Shown here: positions 8,873 to 17,096 of the stretch, piece after piece
How positions within the stretch are numbered: position 1 is the stretch's first letter
Layout: each line of letters starts with the position of its first letter
NCBI RefSeq assembly: GCF_001650495.1
Contig: NZ_LWCS01000051.1
Coordinates: 1 to 33,844 of the forward strand
Direction of reading: 5' to 3'
Source: Mycolicibacterium iranicum
GTDB lineage: Bacteria > Actinomycetota > Actinomycetes > Mycobacteriales > Mycobacteriaceae
Length of the DNA stretch: 33,844 nucleotides
Made by a program: the position numbers and the translations under genes
The notes under the pieces: generated by a model
Told to the model about the DNA's origin: nothing
Database searches by the model: none
What the model saw: only the letters and a program-made list of their open reading frames with translations

Positions 8873-9922
8873 TTAGCCGCCCGCGACCTCAGCCGGCGCG
8901 GCGGCCGGAGCCGCCGGGGCCGACGGCTGCGGAACCGCGCCGAGCACGCGCTGGATGTCCGGCTTCATCTGCTGAAGCTGCTGACCCCAGTAGGGCCAGT
9001 CGTGGGTGCCACCAGCCGGGAAGTTGAACACGCCGTTGCGACCGCCGGCGGCGATGTACTCCTCCTGGAACGTTCGGTTGGTGCGGATGGTCAGGCCCTC
9101 CAGGAACTTGGCGGGCAGGTTGTTGCCCGCGACGTTGCCGTTGACCTCGGCCGGCTTGCCGTCACCGCAATAGACCCAAATGCGGGTGCCGTTGGCGACC
9201 AGCTTGCCGATGTTGACCATCGGGTCGTTGCGCTTCCAGGCGCTGTCCGGATCCTCGGTGCGGCCCCACATGTCGTTGGCGTCGTAGCCGCCCGCGTCAC
9301 CCATCGAGATGTTGACCAGCGCGGGCCACCAACCCTCGGACAGGTTCAGGAAGCCCGACATCGAACCGGCGTACTGGAACTGCTGGGGGTAGTAGATCGC
9401 CAGCGTCAGCGCGGCCGACCCGGCCATCGACAGACCGACGGCGGCGTTGCGGTTGGGATTCACACCCTTGTTCGCCGCGAGGTAGGCGGGCAGCTCCTGG
9501 GTGAGGAAGGTCTCCCACTTGTAGGTGCTGCAGCCGGCCTTGCCGCACGCCGGGCTGTACCAGTCGCTGTAGAAGCTGGACTGGCCGCCGACCGGCATGA
9601 TCACGGCGAGGCCGGAATCGAGGTACCACTCGAACGCCTGGGTGTTGATGTCCCAGCCGTTGAAGTCGTCCTGCGCACGCAGACCGTCGAGCAGGTACAC
9701 GCCCGGCGCGTTCGGTCCACCGCTTTGGAACTGGACCTTGATATCGCGTCCCATCCCCGCGGACGGAACCATCAGATACTCGACCGGCAGGCCCGGGCGC
9801 GAGAACGCACCTGCGGTAGCCGAACCGCCCACCGCGCTGACCAGGCCAGGCAGCACCATCGCCGCGAGCGCGACCACCGTGAGCCGGCGGGCCGCCACGC
9901 GCAGCTTCCCAACGAGCTTCAT
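8873..9922 (-). CDS. fbpA: Antigen 85A mycolyltransferase
   Basis: Secreted enzyme that moves mycolic acid from trehalose monomycolate to arabinogalactan or to a second TMM, making TDM. The 349-residue precursor has a signal peptide ending AGA, and mature protein starts FSRPGLPVEYLMVPS at Phe40. The nucleophile elbow GLSMAG puts Ser at 165, i.e. 126 in mature numbering, as in Ag85. GGTHDWPYWG supplies the catalytic His, and CGKAGC the conserved disulfide. The C-terminus has an Ala/Pro tail. Transcription should stop at the hairpin 20 bases downstream. The 255-base upstream gap to aftB suggests a separate promoter; I could not fix it. Confidence 0.96.
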   Translation of the reverse strand: MKLVGKLRVAARRLTVVALAAMVLPGLVSAVGGSATAGAFSRPGLPVEYLMVPSAGMGRDIKVQFQSGGPNAPGVYLLDGLRAQDDFNGWDINTQAFEWYLDSGLAVIMPVGGQSSFYSDWYSPACGKAGCSTYKWETFLTQELPAYLAANKGVNPNRNAAVGLSMAGSAALTLAIYYPQQFQYAGSMSGFLNLSEGWWPALVNISMGDAGGYDANDMWGRTEDPDSAWKRNDPMVNIGKLVANGTRIWVYCGDGKPAEVNGNVAGNNLPAKFLEGLTIRTNRTFQEEYIAAGGRNGVFNFPAGGTHDWPYWGQQLQQMKPDIQRVLGAVPQPSAPAAPAAAPAEVAGG

Positions 9923-10177
9923 GCTTGAGTTTTTCCCATCTGTCGTAACACGGGCAGCAGGCCATACTCATGACCAGGCTTCATCGAAGCGATCCCCCGA
10001 GTCCGGCCCAATTGCCCTGTAGTCAACCACACCTTTGTGGCGATCTCTCATTTCCGTGACGCCGCTCAAGAGCTGCTCGCGTTCACCGTCACATGCCTTA
10101 TCTGACCGACATGGCTGCAGCGTTACGAAAGCAGAAAACCCGTGCTGCCAGCAAATCGCCTAGTGTCGGGCCCCCCT
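9923..10177 (-). other. fbpA upstream intergenic region
   Basis: 255 bases between aftB and fbpA with no convincing gene. On the minus strand it holds a possible -35-like TTGACT (10021-10026) without a matching -10, a modest GGGA before the fbpA ATG, and just after the aftB stop a short GGGCCC/GGGCCC pair with no T-run. It probably contains the fbpA promoter. Confidence 0.4.
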
Positions 10178-12271
10178 TCAGGGCCCTTCTGCAGGCATTC
10201 CGGCGTAGGGCGGATTCACCGGTTCCGGCAGCGGCAGACCGCACCTGGCGAGTTCGTAGAGCGGCACTCGGTCGATGCGATAGCGGGTGTACTCCGCGGC
10301 GTTGATCAGGTTCGACAGGAACCGTCTCGGGCTCATCGGAGCGCGAATCGCGTTGAGCACCGCCTCGGTGTCCGGACATTTCAGCGCGGCCTCGGCCTGC
10401 CGGATCCAGTCCTCGTCCAGATAATCCGGAATGTAGGGCTCTTCTTTGAAAAAGGGACCTTCGGCGACGGCCCAGTCGGGGAACAGGTTCTTGTCGTGGC
10501 CGATGCGGCCGTCCTCGATCCTCGCGGTGTGCGCCGCCAGGGGGTTCGCCAGGCCGATCTGGTCGATCACCCGCACGTCCAGACCGACGTTCATCCCGAG
10601 CATGCCCAAGTTCGTGAAGAACACCGTGTGGGGGCCGACGTAGTCCCTCGGGGCGTCCGGCGGAGGCGGATAGGCGGGCACGACGTCCCATATGTCGTAG
10701 TGCCCCGCCGGGAGTAGCAGTGCCCCGTCGGGAGTGTTCTCGATCGCCTCCACCACCGCACGCATCCGCGGATAGTCCAGATAGTCAGCCGCGGTGAGCG
10801 GATGGGCGTGTCCGGTGGCCTGCGCGTAGAAGCGGCGCTCGTCGACGATGCCCGTATAGGTGACGCGGGTGGCGTCGGCACCCATACCGGGCGAGTTGGC
10901 CGCCCAGAGCGCCCAGCCTGCCACCGCGAACCAGAGCAGCGCCGCGGCGCCCGCATACAGATAGCTTGCGCCCCTGGCCATCCGGCGTACGTCGGGCAGC
11001 ATCAGCGGGATCACCGAGACCGGAGCGATGAGACAGAACAGCGGCGTCAGCAGTACCCGCCCGTGCATGAAGTCACCGCCCTGGCGGATCCAGTACACCG
11101 CCTGCAGGACACCGCTGACGAGCATGAAAGCGACTACCGCGGAGGGACTTTGCACCGTCCGCGCGAGCCAGCCGGAACCGGCAGGCGCCCTCCGGTTCAC
11201 CGATGCGGGCCGCCCGCACAGCAGCATCACCATGATCGCCAAACCGATCAGCAACACCGCGGGAGCCCACAGCAGATAGGGCTGGTTGAAGTTGGCGAGG
11301 TAGATGAAGCCCTGCTGCCACTTCGCGCCGGAAGCGTCCTTGGCCAAGGCCGTTCCGGGAAAGAGTAGGCCGTAGTAGCCCATCCGGAAGATCTGGTATG
11401 CCACCGGCAGCAGCCCGCCCGCGACGACGATCACCGCGCGCCGACGCCAGCCCTTGGCGGCGATCAACATCATCACCAGCGCGAGACCGCCGATGAGTGC
11501 GAGCTCCGGCCGCACGAGCACGCTGAATCCTGCGACGAAGGCGAGGGCCAGATCGAAGGCGCCGGAGGTGCGCGCCCCCCGCAGGGACTGCGACCAGACC
11601 ACCATCATCCACCACAGCAGACCGAGATAGGCCAGCACCAACCCGTTTTCCAGGCCCGAGGTGGCGAAGTCGCGGGCCGGCGGCAGCGCGATGTACACGA
11701 GGGCTCCTGCGGGCAGCAGCAGCGCCTGCCGACCCCGCAGCGTGGGCGCGTAGAGCCTGGCGGTTCCCAGCATGACCAGGACGATGCCCAGGATGCTGAG
11801 CAACAGCGCGAAGGTCAGCGCCACGTACTCGAGGCGCGCCGGACCGGAGATCAGCCCGCCCAGATACATCAGATACGACCACGCCGTGGACGTGTTCGCC
11901 TCGACACGCTCGCCCGCGTTGAAGACGGGACCGTTGCCCGCCAACATGTTCCGCGTGGTACGCAGCACGATCAGGCCGTCGTCAGCGATCCAGCGGCGCT
12001 GCCAGGCACCCCAGCCGAACAGCACCGCCACCACGGTGACACTCAGCCACAGACTGACCCGCACCCACACGCCGTACGGGAAGGCGGGCCAGCGCGTCAG
12101 CCGGTCCGCAACCGCCGCCGTGCCCGAGGGGCGGCCCGCCGCCGTGCCCGATGGGCGGCCCGCCGCCGTGCCCGATGGGCGGCCCGCCGCCGTGCCCGAT
12201 GGGCGGCCCGCCGCCGTGCCCGATGGGCGGCCCGCCGCCGTGCCCTTGTCAGCCGAGGAAGACCGCTGCAC
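10178..12271 (-). CDS. aftB: AftB arabinofuranosyltransferase with repeat-extended N-terminus
   Basis: Membrane GT-C glycosyltransferase that adds terminal beta-1,2 arabinofuranose to arabinogalactan from decaprenylphosphoryl-arabinose. The conserved body begins WVRVSLWLSV and matches Rv3805c throughout: first helix, then RRWIADDG with the GT-C Asp-Asp, about ten membrane segments, and a soluble C-terminal domain (YTGIVDERRFYAQATGHAHPLTAADYLDYPRM). With the GTG at 12271 the protein is 697 residues and carries five GTAAGRPS repeats near the N-terminus; this start overlaps the ubiA 3' end by 23 bases. GTG codons at 12070 or 12064 would give 630 or 628 residues, close to the 627 recalled for M. 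tuberculosis. I kept the long form because residues between repeats and body (LTRWPAFPYG) look protein-like, but the start is unsure. Confidence 0.9.
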   Translation of the reverse strand: MQRSSSADKGTAAGRPSGTAAGRPSGTAAGRPSGTAAGRPSGTAAGRPSGTAAVADRLTRWPAFPYGVWVRVSLWLSVTVVAVLFGWGAWQRRWIADDGLIVLRTTRNMLAGNGPVFNAGERVEANTSTAWSYLMYLGGLISGPARLEYVALTFALLLSILGIVLVMLGTARLYAPTLRGRQALLLPAGALVYIALPPARDFATSGLENGLVLAYLGLLWWMMVVWSQSLRGARTSGAFDLALAFVAGFSVLVRPELALIGGLALVMMLIAAKGWRRRAVIVVAGGLLPVAYQIFRMGYYGLLFPGTALAKDASGAKWQQGFIYLANFNQPYLLWAPAVLLIGLAIMVMLLCGRPASVNRRAPAGSGWLARTVQSPSAVVAFMLVSGVLQAVYWIRQGGDFMHGRVLLTPLFCLIAPVSVIPLMLPDVRRMARGASYLYAGAAALLWFAVAGWALWAANSPGMGADATRVTYTGIVDERRFYAQATGHAHPLTAADYLDYPRMRAVVEAIENTPDGALLLPAGHYDIWDVVPAYPPPPDAPRDYVGPHTVFFTNLGMLGMNVGLDVRVIDQIGLANPLAAHTARIEDGRIGHDKNLFPDWAVAEGPFFKEEPYIPDYLDEDWIRQAEAALKCPDTEAVLNAIRAPMSPRRFLSNLINAAEYTRYRIDRVPLYELARCGLPLPEPVNPPYAGMPAEGP
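12114..12245. repeat. 24-bp tandem repeat, 5.5 copies
   Basis: Five full 24-base units (12114-12137, 12138-12161, 12162-12185, 12186-12209, 12210-12233) plus a 12-base half unit to 12245. Units 2-5 are identical; unit 1 differs by one base (cgaggggc for cgatgggc). On the minus strand each reads GTAAGRPS in the aftB frame; 24 is divisible by three, so copy-number change would keep the frame. It sits exactly between the ubiA stop and the conserved start of AftB. Confidence 0.97.
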
Positions 12272-13178
12272 CGATGGTCCCGATCCACGCCAGCAGCAGC
12301 AGCTGCAGGACGCGGTCCTTCAGCGCGATTTCCTCGGGCTCACCTGCCAGTCCACCGTCGACGTCGACGGCGTAGCGCAGGATCGCGATCGTGATGGGGA
12401 TGATGGTGACCGCATACCAGGACGCGTTGGCACCGTCGCGCTCGAAGGCCCACAGGCTGTAACAGACCACCATCGCCGTCGCCGCCACCGTCCACACGAA
12501 TCGCAGATAGGACGCCGTGTAGCTCTCCAGCGACTTACGGATCTTGGCGCCCGTGCGTTCGGCGAGTTGTAGTTCGGCGTAACGCTTTCCGGCGACCATG
12601 AACAGCGAGCCGAACGTCATCACCAGCAGGAACCACTGCGACAGCGGGATGCCCGCGGCCGCACCGCCCGCGATAGCGCGGATCAGATACGCCGACGAGA
12701 CGATGCAGATGTCAAGCACCGCTTGATGTTTGAGTCCAAAGCAGTAAGCCAGCTGCATTGCGATATAGACCGCGATCACGACAGTGAGGTTCGTTGAGGC
12801 GATCAACGAGATTCCCAGGGCGGCGAGGCCGAGGACCACCGCAAGGGTGTAGGCCAGCCATTCGGGTACCACGCCCGCGGCGATCGGCCGGAACCGCTTG
12901 GTCGGGTGCTGACGGTCGGCCTCGACGTCGCGTGAGTCGTTGACCAGATAGATGCAGGACGCGGCCAGCGAGAAGGAGACGAAAGCGATCAGGATGTTGA
13001 TCGCCATCTCACCGTAGTCGTAGGGCACCTCGGCACCCAGAGCGGCGATCGGTGCCGCGAGCACCAGCAGGTTCTTGACCCACTGCTTGGGGCGGATCGC
13101 CTTGACGATCCCGGTGACGATGTTCTTCGGCGGGCCAGCAGCCGAATTCGTCTCGGACGCGACTTCCGATGTGCTCAT
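12249..13178 (-). CDS. ubiA: UbiA decaprenyl-phosphate phosphoribosyltransferase
   Basis: Integral membrane UbiA-family enzyme (Rv3806c) that transfers phosphoribose from PRPP to decaprenyl phosphate, the first step to the arabinan donor DPA. The 309 residues give about nine helices. The first Asp-rich motif NDSRDVEAD is at residues 80-88, followed by HPTKRFRPIA; the second metal-binding region lies near GKRYAELQLAE. The ATG has AGGAGAG a few bases upstream, inside the end of the PAP2 gene, whose stop lies only 4 bases before it. That tight coupling fits the next enzyme, the phosphatase, acting on the product. Confidence 0.95.
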   Translation of the reverse strand: MSTSEVASETNSAAGPPKNIVTGIVKAIRPKQWVKNLLVLAAPIAALGAEVPYDYGEMAINILIAFVSFSLAASCIYLVNDSRDVEADRQHPTKRFRPIAAGVVPEWLAYTLAVVLGLAALGISLIASTNLTVVIAVYIAMQLAYCFGLKHQAVLDICIVSSAYLIRAIAGGAAAGIPLSQWFLLVMTFGSLFMVAGKRYAELQLAERTGAKIRKSLESYTASYLRFVWTVAATAMVVCYSLWAFERDGANASWYAVTIIPITIAILRYAVDVDGGLAGEPEEIALKDRVLQLLLLAWIGTIGAAVFLG

Positions 13179-13182
13179 CGGA

Positions 13183-13701
13183 TCACTCTCCTACCCGGTC
13201 GGCGACCGTGCCAACGACCTTCGCCACAGCAGTTCCGACCGCGACACCCGCGAGCACGTCGGTCGGGTAGTGCACGCCGACGACCAGGCGGGACACCACC
13301 ATCGGCGGGACCAGCAGCGCGGGCAACGGCAGACCCGTCGGTCGTGCCAGCAGCACCGCGGCCGCCGTCGTCGACGTCGCGTGGGCGGACGGGAAACTCA
13401 ACCGGCTCGGAGTCCCCACGTTCACTGCGATCGCCGGGTGATGCGGGCGTTGGCGCCGTACCACCCGCTTGATCACGACGGCGGTGGCGTGGGCCAGGAA
13501 TGCGCCTGCACCCGCGGCCAGGTAGTCCCGCCGCTTGTCCGGCGACACCAGCGCACCGAGCGCGGCCACGGCCATCCACCCCAGGCTGTGCTCACCGAAA
13601 TGCGAGAGCCCGCGGGCGGCTGGCAACACTCCCGGGCGTTGCGCCAGGGCGGACTGCACGGCCACCAGCACGGCGTCTTCGCCGCGCGGGTCCTCAGCCA
13701 T
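13183..13701 (-). CDS. PAP2 membrane phosphatase, Rv3807c type
   Basis: Probable decaprenylphosphoryl-5-phosphoribose phosphatase, acting after UbiA in arabinan donor synthesis. All three PAP2 motifs are present in 172 residues: KRVVRRQRP (78-86), PSAH (104-107), and SRLVVGVHYPTD (137-148). Several hydrophobic segments indicate a membrane protein. The ATG overlaps the glfT2 stop by 8 bases and the stop is 4 bases from the ubiA start, so it is part of one operon. The substrate is inferred from family and position. Confidence 0.93.
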   Translation of the reverse strand: MAEDPRGEDAVLVAVQSALAQRPGVLPAARGLSHFGEHSLGWMAVAALGALVSPDKRRDYLAAGAGAFLAHATAVVIKRVVRRQRPHHPAIAVNVGTPSRLSFPSAHATSTTAAAVLLARPTGLPLPALLVPPMVVSRLVVGVHYPTDVLAGVAVGTAVAKVVGTVADRVGE

Positions 13702-15625
13702 TGCCCGACTCGAGAACGGCTTCCCACCTCTGCGTACTGGTCAACGTCGGCAGCGCGGCCCGGTACACCTTGCGCATGCGGTTGAACTTGCGGGCCAGCA
13801 GCGCCTGGCGCTTCACCGACTCGCGCAGGAGCGCCAGCATCTTCTCCCGGTCACGCTGCCGATACACCACACCCCTGCCGTCGGCGGTCGTCACGGTCAC
13901 CCCGTCGACGTTGCACAGGGAGAACCAGCGCGCATCCTGGGTTGCCACGTTGACCTGCGGACGCTGGTGGTGGGCGGGATCGTGCGGCTTCAGCTGGTGC
14001 ACCACGCCGCGGCCCAGCCGCAGCGAGATCGCCAGCGGGTTGGTCGGGATGTTGACCTTCTTGCGCCACCGCTTGTCCGACGGGGCAGGCAGCACCGTCG
14101 CACTCTCCAGGACCACCGCGTCGGGGAACTCCTGGCGCATCTTGCGCACGTCCGGTAGCGCGGACTCCAGGATCGAGAAGATGTGCTCTGGCCCGGCCAG
14201 GAAGTCGTCCATCGCCTTGTTCTGGATGGCGACGGTCGAATACTCAAGGCAGAGAAGGTGTTTGAGGGTGGCTTTCATGTGGCTGGCGAGTAGCCCGCTG
14301 ATCTTGCCGTCCCAGTGCAGTGCGGCCACGACGAGCCGGTTGCGCAGATGGAAGTAGGCCTGCCAGTCGATGGCGTCGTCCTTGTCGCTCCACGCCATGT
14401 GCCAGATCGCCGCTCCGGGCAGTGTGACCGTCGGGTAGCCGTGCTCACCGGCCCGTAGCCCGTAGTCCGCGTCGTCCCACTTGATGAACAGCGGCAGCGG
14501 CTGACCCAGCTCCTCGGCGACCTGACGGGGGATCATGCACATCCACCAGCCGTTGTAGTCGACGTCGATGCGCCGGTGCAGCAGCCTGCTGCGATATTCG
14601 TCCTCGTCGTTGAGAGGGTACTTCGCGAAGTTGTGGTCGTACTCGGTGTTGACGGCCCCGGTCCACATGAAGTTCTCGGAGTCGACCATCTCGCCCATCA
14701 CGTGCAGGTGCGACGGTTCCTGCAGGTTGAGCATCTGGCCGCCGACGAGCGTCGGCACCTTCGCGAACCGGTTGAGCGCGAGTGCCCGCAGGATCGAATC
14801 CGGTTCGATGCGAATGTCGTCGTCCATGAACAGGATCTGTTCGCAGTCGGTGTTCTTCAGCGCCTCGTACATGATGCGGCTGTAACCGCCCGACCCACCG
14901 AGGTTGGGCTGGTTGTGAATAGACAGGCGAGACCCCAGCGCCGCCGCGGCCTCCCCGAACCCGGGGTGGTCTTTGGCCTTCTTCGTGCCCTGGTCGGAGA
15001 CGATCACCGCGCTGATCACCTCGTCCACCAACGGATCCGAGGTCAATGCGGCCAAGGCATTGACACAGTCGGAGGGCCGGTTGAACGTAGGGATGCCGAC
15101 GGCGACGTTGGCTCGGCCGGGCGCCGCGATCGGCGCGTACCAGGCGGCGTGGTGCAACGTCGACTTCGCGTCGGTGGTGATGTCGAACCAGATCCAGCCG
15201 CCGTCCTCGAACGGGGTCAGCTCGATCTCGAACTCTGCAACGGCCGGCTCGTCGTCGGTCGCGCTGTGGACCGGGGCGCCGCCCACGGTGATGCGGGCGC
15301 CGGTCGCCTTGGACCGGTAGACATCGACGCGCGCGCTTCCGGTGAGCTCGACGCGCAGCACCACCGACTCCAGGATCGACCACCGCCGCCAGTAGCTGGC
15401 CGGGAAGGCGTTGAAGTAGGTGGCGAAAGACACTTCGGACTCGGCGCCGATCTCCAGCGTGGTGCGTGTGGGCGCATGGGCGCGCCGCGCGTTGGTGTCC
15501 GATTCCTCTATATAGAGCTTGCGGACGTCGAGCGGTTCACCCGGTCGCGGCAGGATGACGCGGGCCAGGGGGCTGACCGCCCGCGATTGCCCGGGCTGGA
15601 GCGCTCCGGACGGGATGTCACTCAT
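13694..15625 (-). CDS. glfT2: GlfT2 galactofuranosyltransferase
   Basis: Bifunctional polymerase that builds the galactan chain with alternating beta-1,5 and beta-1,6 galactofuranose from UDP-Galf. The 643 residues compare with 637 recalled for M. tuberculosis. An N-terminal beta-sandwich domain is followed by the GT-A domain (VAVGIPTFNRP at about 174-184), the metal motif DDD at 268-270, WDDAD at 383-387 with the catalytic acid, and His409 in AIWHMAW. The C-terminal helical part ends WEAVLESGNG. The ATG overlaps the glf stop as ATGA (15622-15625), so translation is probably coupled. A longer frame runs upstream, antisense-free but inside glf, and is not real. Confidence 0.96.
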   Translation of the reverse strand: MSDIPSGALQPGQSRAVSPLARVILPRPGEPLDVRKLYIEESDTNARRAHAPTRTTLEIGAESEVSFATYFNAFPASYWRRWSILESVVLRVELTGSARVDVYRSKATGARITVGGAPVHSATDDEPAVAEFEIELTPFEDGGWIWFDITTDAKSTLHHAAWYAPIAAPGRANVAVGIPTFNRPSDCVNALAALTSDPLVDEVISAVIVSDQGTKKAKDHPGFGEAAAALGSRLSIHNQPNLGGSGGYSRIMYEALKNTDCEQILFMDDDIRIEPDSILRALALNRFAKVPTLVGGQMLNLQEPSHLHVMGEMVDSENFMWTGAVNTEYDHNFAKYPLNDEDEYRSRLLHRRIDVDYNGWWMCMIPRQVAEELGQPLPLFIKWDDADYGLRAGEHGYPTVTLPGAAIWHMAWSDKDDAIDWQAYFHLRNRLVVAALHWDGKISGLLASHMKATLKHLLCLEYSTVAIQNKAMDDFLAGPEHIFSILESALPDVRKMRQEFPDAVVLESATVLPAPSDKRWRKKVNIPTNPLAISLRLGRGVVHQLKPHDPAHHQRPQVNVATQDARWFSLCNVDGVTVTTADGRGVVYRQRDREKMLALLRESVKRQALLARKFNRMRKVYRAALPTLTSTQRWEAVLESGNG

Positions 15626-16827
15626 GCTCGATTGCTTTCTGTGTCGGGCTCGGCCAGCGGTGCGCCGTCGCGCAGATGCGGCGCGAGGGTGTTGTCGTAC
15701 ATGTTCAGCGCGCTGGCGATCGCCATGTGCATGTCCAGGTACTGGTAGGTGCCGAGTCGGCCACCGAACAGGACCTTCGATGACGCCGTCTCCGCTTTGG
15801 CCCGCGCCCGGTAGGCGGCGAGCACTGCGCGGTCGGCGTCGGTGTTGATCGGATAGTAGGGCTCGTCGTCGTTCTCGGCGAACCGCGAGAACTCCCGCAT
15901 GATCACCGTCCTGTCCGTCGGGTAGGCGCGCTCCGGGTGAAAGTGCCGGAACTCGTGGATGCGGGTGTAGGGCACGTCGGCGTCGTTGTAGTTCATCACC
16001 GGGGTGCCTTGATAGTCGCCGGTGTCGAGCACTTCGAGCTCGAAGTCCAGGGTGCGCCACCCCAGCCGGCCTTCGGAGTAGTCGAAGTAGCGGTCAAGCG
16101 GGCCGGTGTACACGACGGGCGCGTCGGGGTTGTCGGCTCGCAGGTGGTCGCGGACGTCGAACCAGTCGGTGTCCAGGCGCACCTCGATGCGCTCGTCTGC
16201 AGCCATGTTCTCCAGCCAGGCGGTGTAACCGTCGACGGGCAGACCCTCGTAGGTGTCGTTGAAGTAGCGATTGTCGAAGGTGTAGCGCACCGGCAGGCGC
16301 GTGATGTTCGACGCGGGCAGCTGCTTGGGGTCGGTCTGCCACTGCTTGGCGGTGTAGTGCTTGACGAACGCCTCGTAGAGCGGGCGCCCGATCAGCGAGA
16401 TGGCCTTCTCTTCGAGGTTCTGCGCGTCGGCCGTCTCAATCTCGGCAGCCTGCTCCTTGATCAGGGCCCTGGCCTCATCCGGGGTGAAATAGCGGCCGAA
16501 GAACTGGCTGACCAGACCGAGGCCCATCGGGAACTGATAGGCCTGCCCGTCGTGTAACGCGAACACGCGGTGCTGGTAGCCGGTGAACTCGGTGAATTGC
16601 CGCACGTAGTCCCAGACCCGCTGATTGCTCGTGTGGAACAGATGCGCGCCGTACTTGTGGACCTCGATGCCGGTCTGCGGTTCGGCTTCCGAGTAGGCGT
16701 TACCGCCGATGTGCGGGCGTCGGTCGACGACGAGGACGCGCTTGTTGAGCTGCGTGGCCGCCCGCTCGGCAATCGTGAGGCCGAAGAACCCGGAGCCCAC
16801 GACGAAAAGATCGAATCCAGAGTTCAT
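15622..16827 (-). CDS. glf: UDP-galactopyranose mutase
   Basis: Flavoenzyme that interconverts UDP-galactopyranose and UDP-galactofuranose, supplying GlfT1/GlfT2. The N-terminal FAD motif VVGSGFFGLTIAE is at about residues 9-21, followed by RRPHIGGNAYSE, YGAHLFHTSN, KQWQTDPK, PVRYTFDNRYFND and GRLGTYQYLDMH, all family signatures. From ATG 16827 it is 401 residues. A TTG nine bases upstream would align with the MQPM start recalled for M. tuberculosis; no good ribosome site distinguishes them. It heads the minus-strand galactan operon, and its promoter should lie in the divergent gap with erp. Confidence 0.96.
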   Translation of the reverse strand: MNSGFDLFVVGSGFFGLTIAERAATQLNKRVLVVDRRPHIGGNAYSEAEPQTGIEVHKYGAHLFHTSNQRVWDYVRQFTEFTGYQHRVFALHDGQAYQFPMGLGLVSQFFGRYFTPDEARALIKEQAAEIETADAQNLEEKAISLIGRPLYEAFVKHYTAKQWQTDPKQLPASNITRLPVRYTFDNRYFNDTYEGLPVDGYTAWLENMAADERIEVRLDTDWFDVRDHLRADNPDAPVVYTGPLDRYFDYSEGRLGWRTLDFELEVLDTGDYQGTPVMNYNDADVPYTRIHEFRHFHPERAYPTDRTVIMREFSRFAENDDEPYYPINTDADRAVLAAYRARAKAETASSKVLFGGRLGTYQYLDMHMAIASALNMYDNTLAPHLRDGAPLAEPDTESNRA

Positions 16828-16882
16828 CGGCAGCAAGGGTATCGGACCAAGGCGGCCCGACCCGAGTTGGCGGGGCCGCGGC

Positions 16883-16978
16883 CTGGGCGAGCGGAACGAC
16901 GAAAAGGTTCAGACTGGGCGAGCGGAGCGACGGGAAAGAAACAGACTCGGGCGAGCGGAGCGACGGGAAAGAAACAGA
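16883..16978. repeat. purine-rich tandem repeat between glf and erp
   Basis: Three imperfect copies of 31, 32 and 33 bases (16883-16913, 16914-16945, 16946-16978). Copies 2 and 3 share the core GGGCGAGCGGAGCGACGGGA and then AAGAAACAGA; copy 1 diverges in its second half (CGAAAAGGTTCAGA). One strand is almost pure purine. It lies in the 269-base gap between divergent glf and erp, upstream of both. GCGAGCGGAGCGAC-type strings are, from memory, dispersed in mycobacterial intergenic regions. Confidence 0.92.
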
Positions 16979-17024
16979 GGTCGCGATTCGCTCACGATTC
17001 AGTCTCATCACTCTAGACCCACCT

Positions 17025-17042
17025 GTCACATCAGTAACATCG
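17025..17042 (+). promoter_or_regulatory. erp -10 region and paired GTMACATCR 9-mers
   Basis: Two contiguous 9-base direct repeats, GTCACATCA (17025-17033) and GTAACATCG (17034-17042). The second contains TAACAT (17035-17040), which fits a mycobacterial -10 (TANNNT) and would start transcription near 17047, giving a 50-base leader with a good AGGAG site. The repeats resemble the GTCACA-type direct repeats bound by MtrA; that is inference. Confidence 0.45.
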
Positions 17043-17096
17043 GTCGCGTACGCCTATCCAGATTTCTACACATCCCCTTTTATTGAGGAGACTTCC

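Noticed and set aside
10160..10182. GGGCCC/GGGCCC hairpin as an aftB terminator
   Set aside because: Six-base stem that overlaps the stop and has no T-run; too weak to call.
12114..12245. CRISPR array
   Set aside because: Units are head-to-tail with no spacers and in frame with aftB; a simple tandem repeat.
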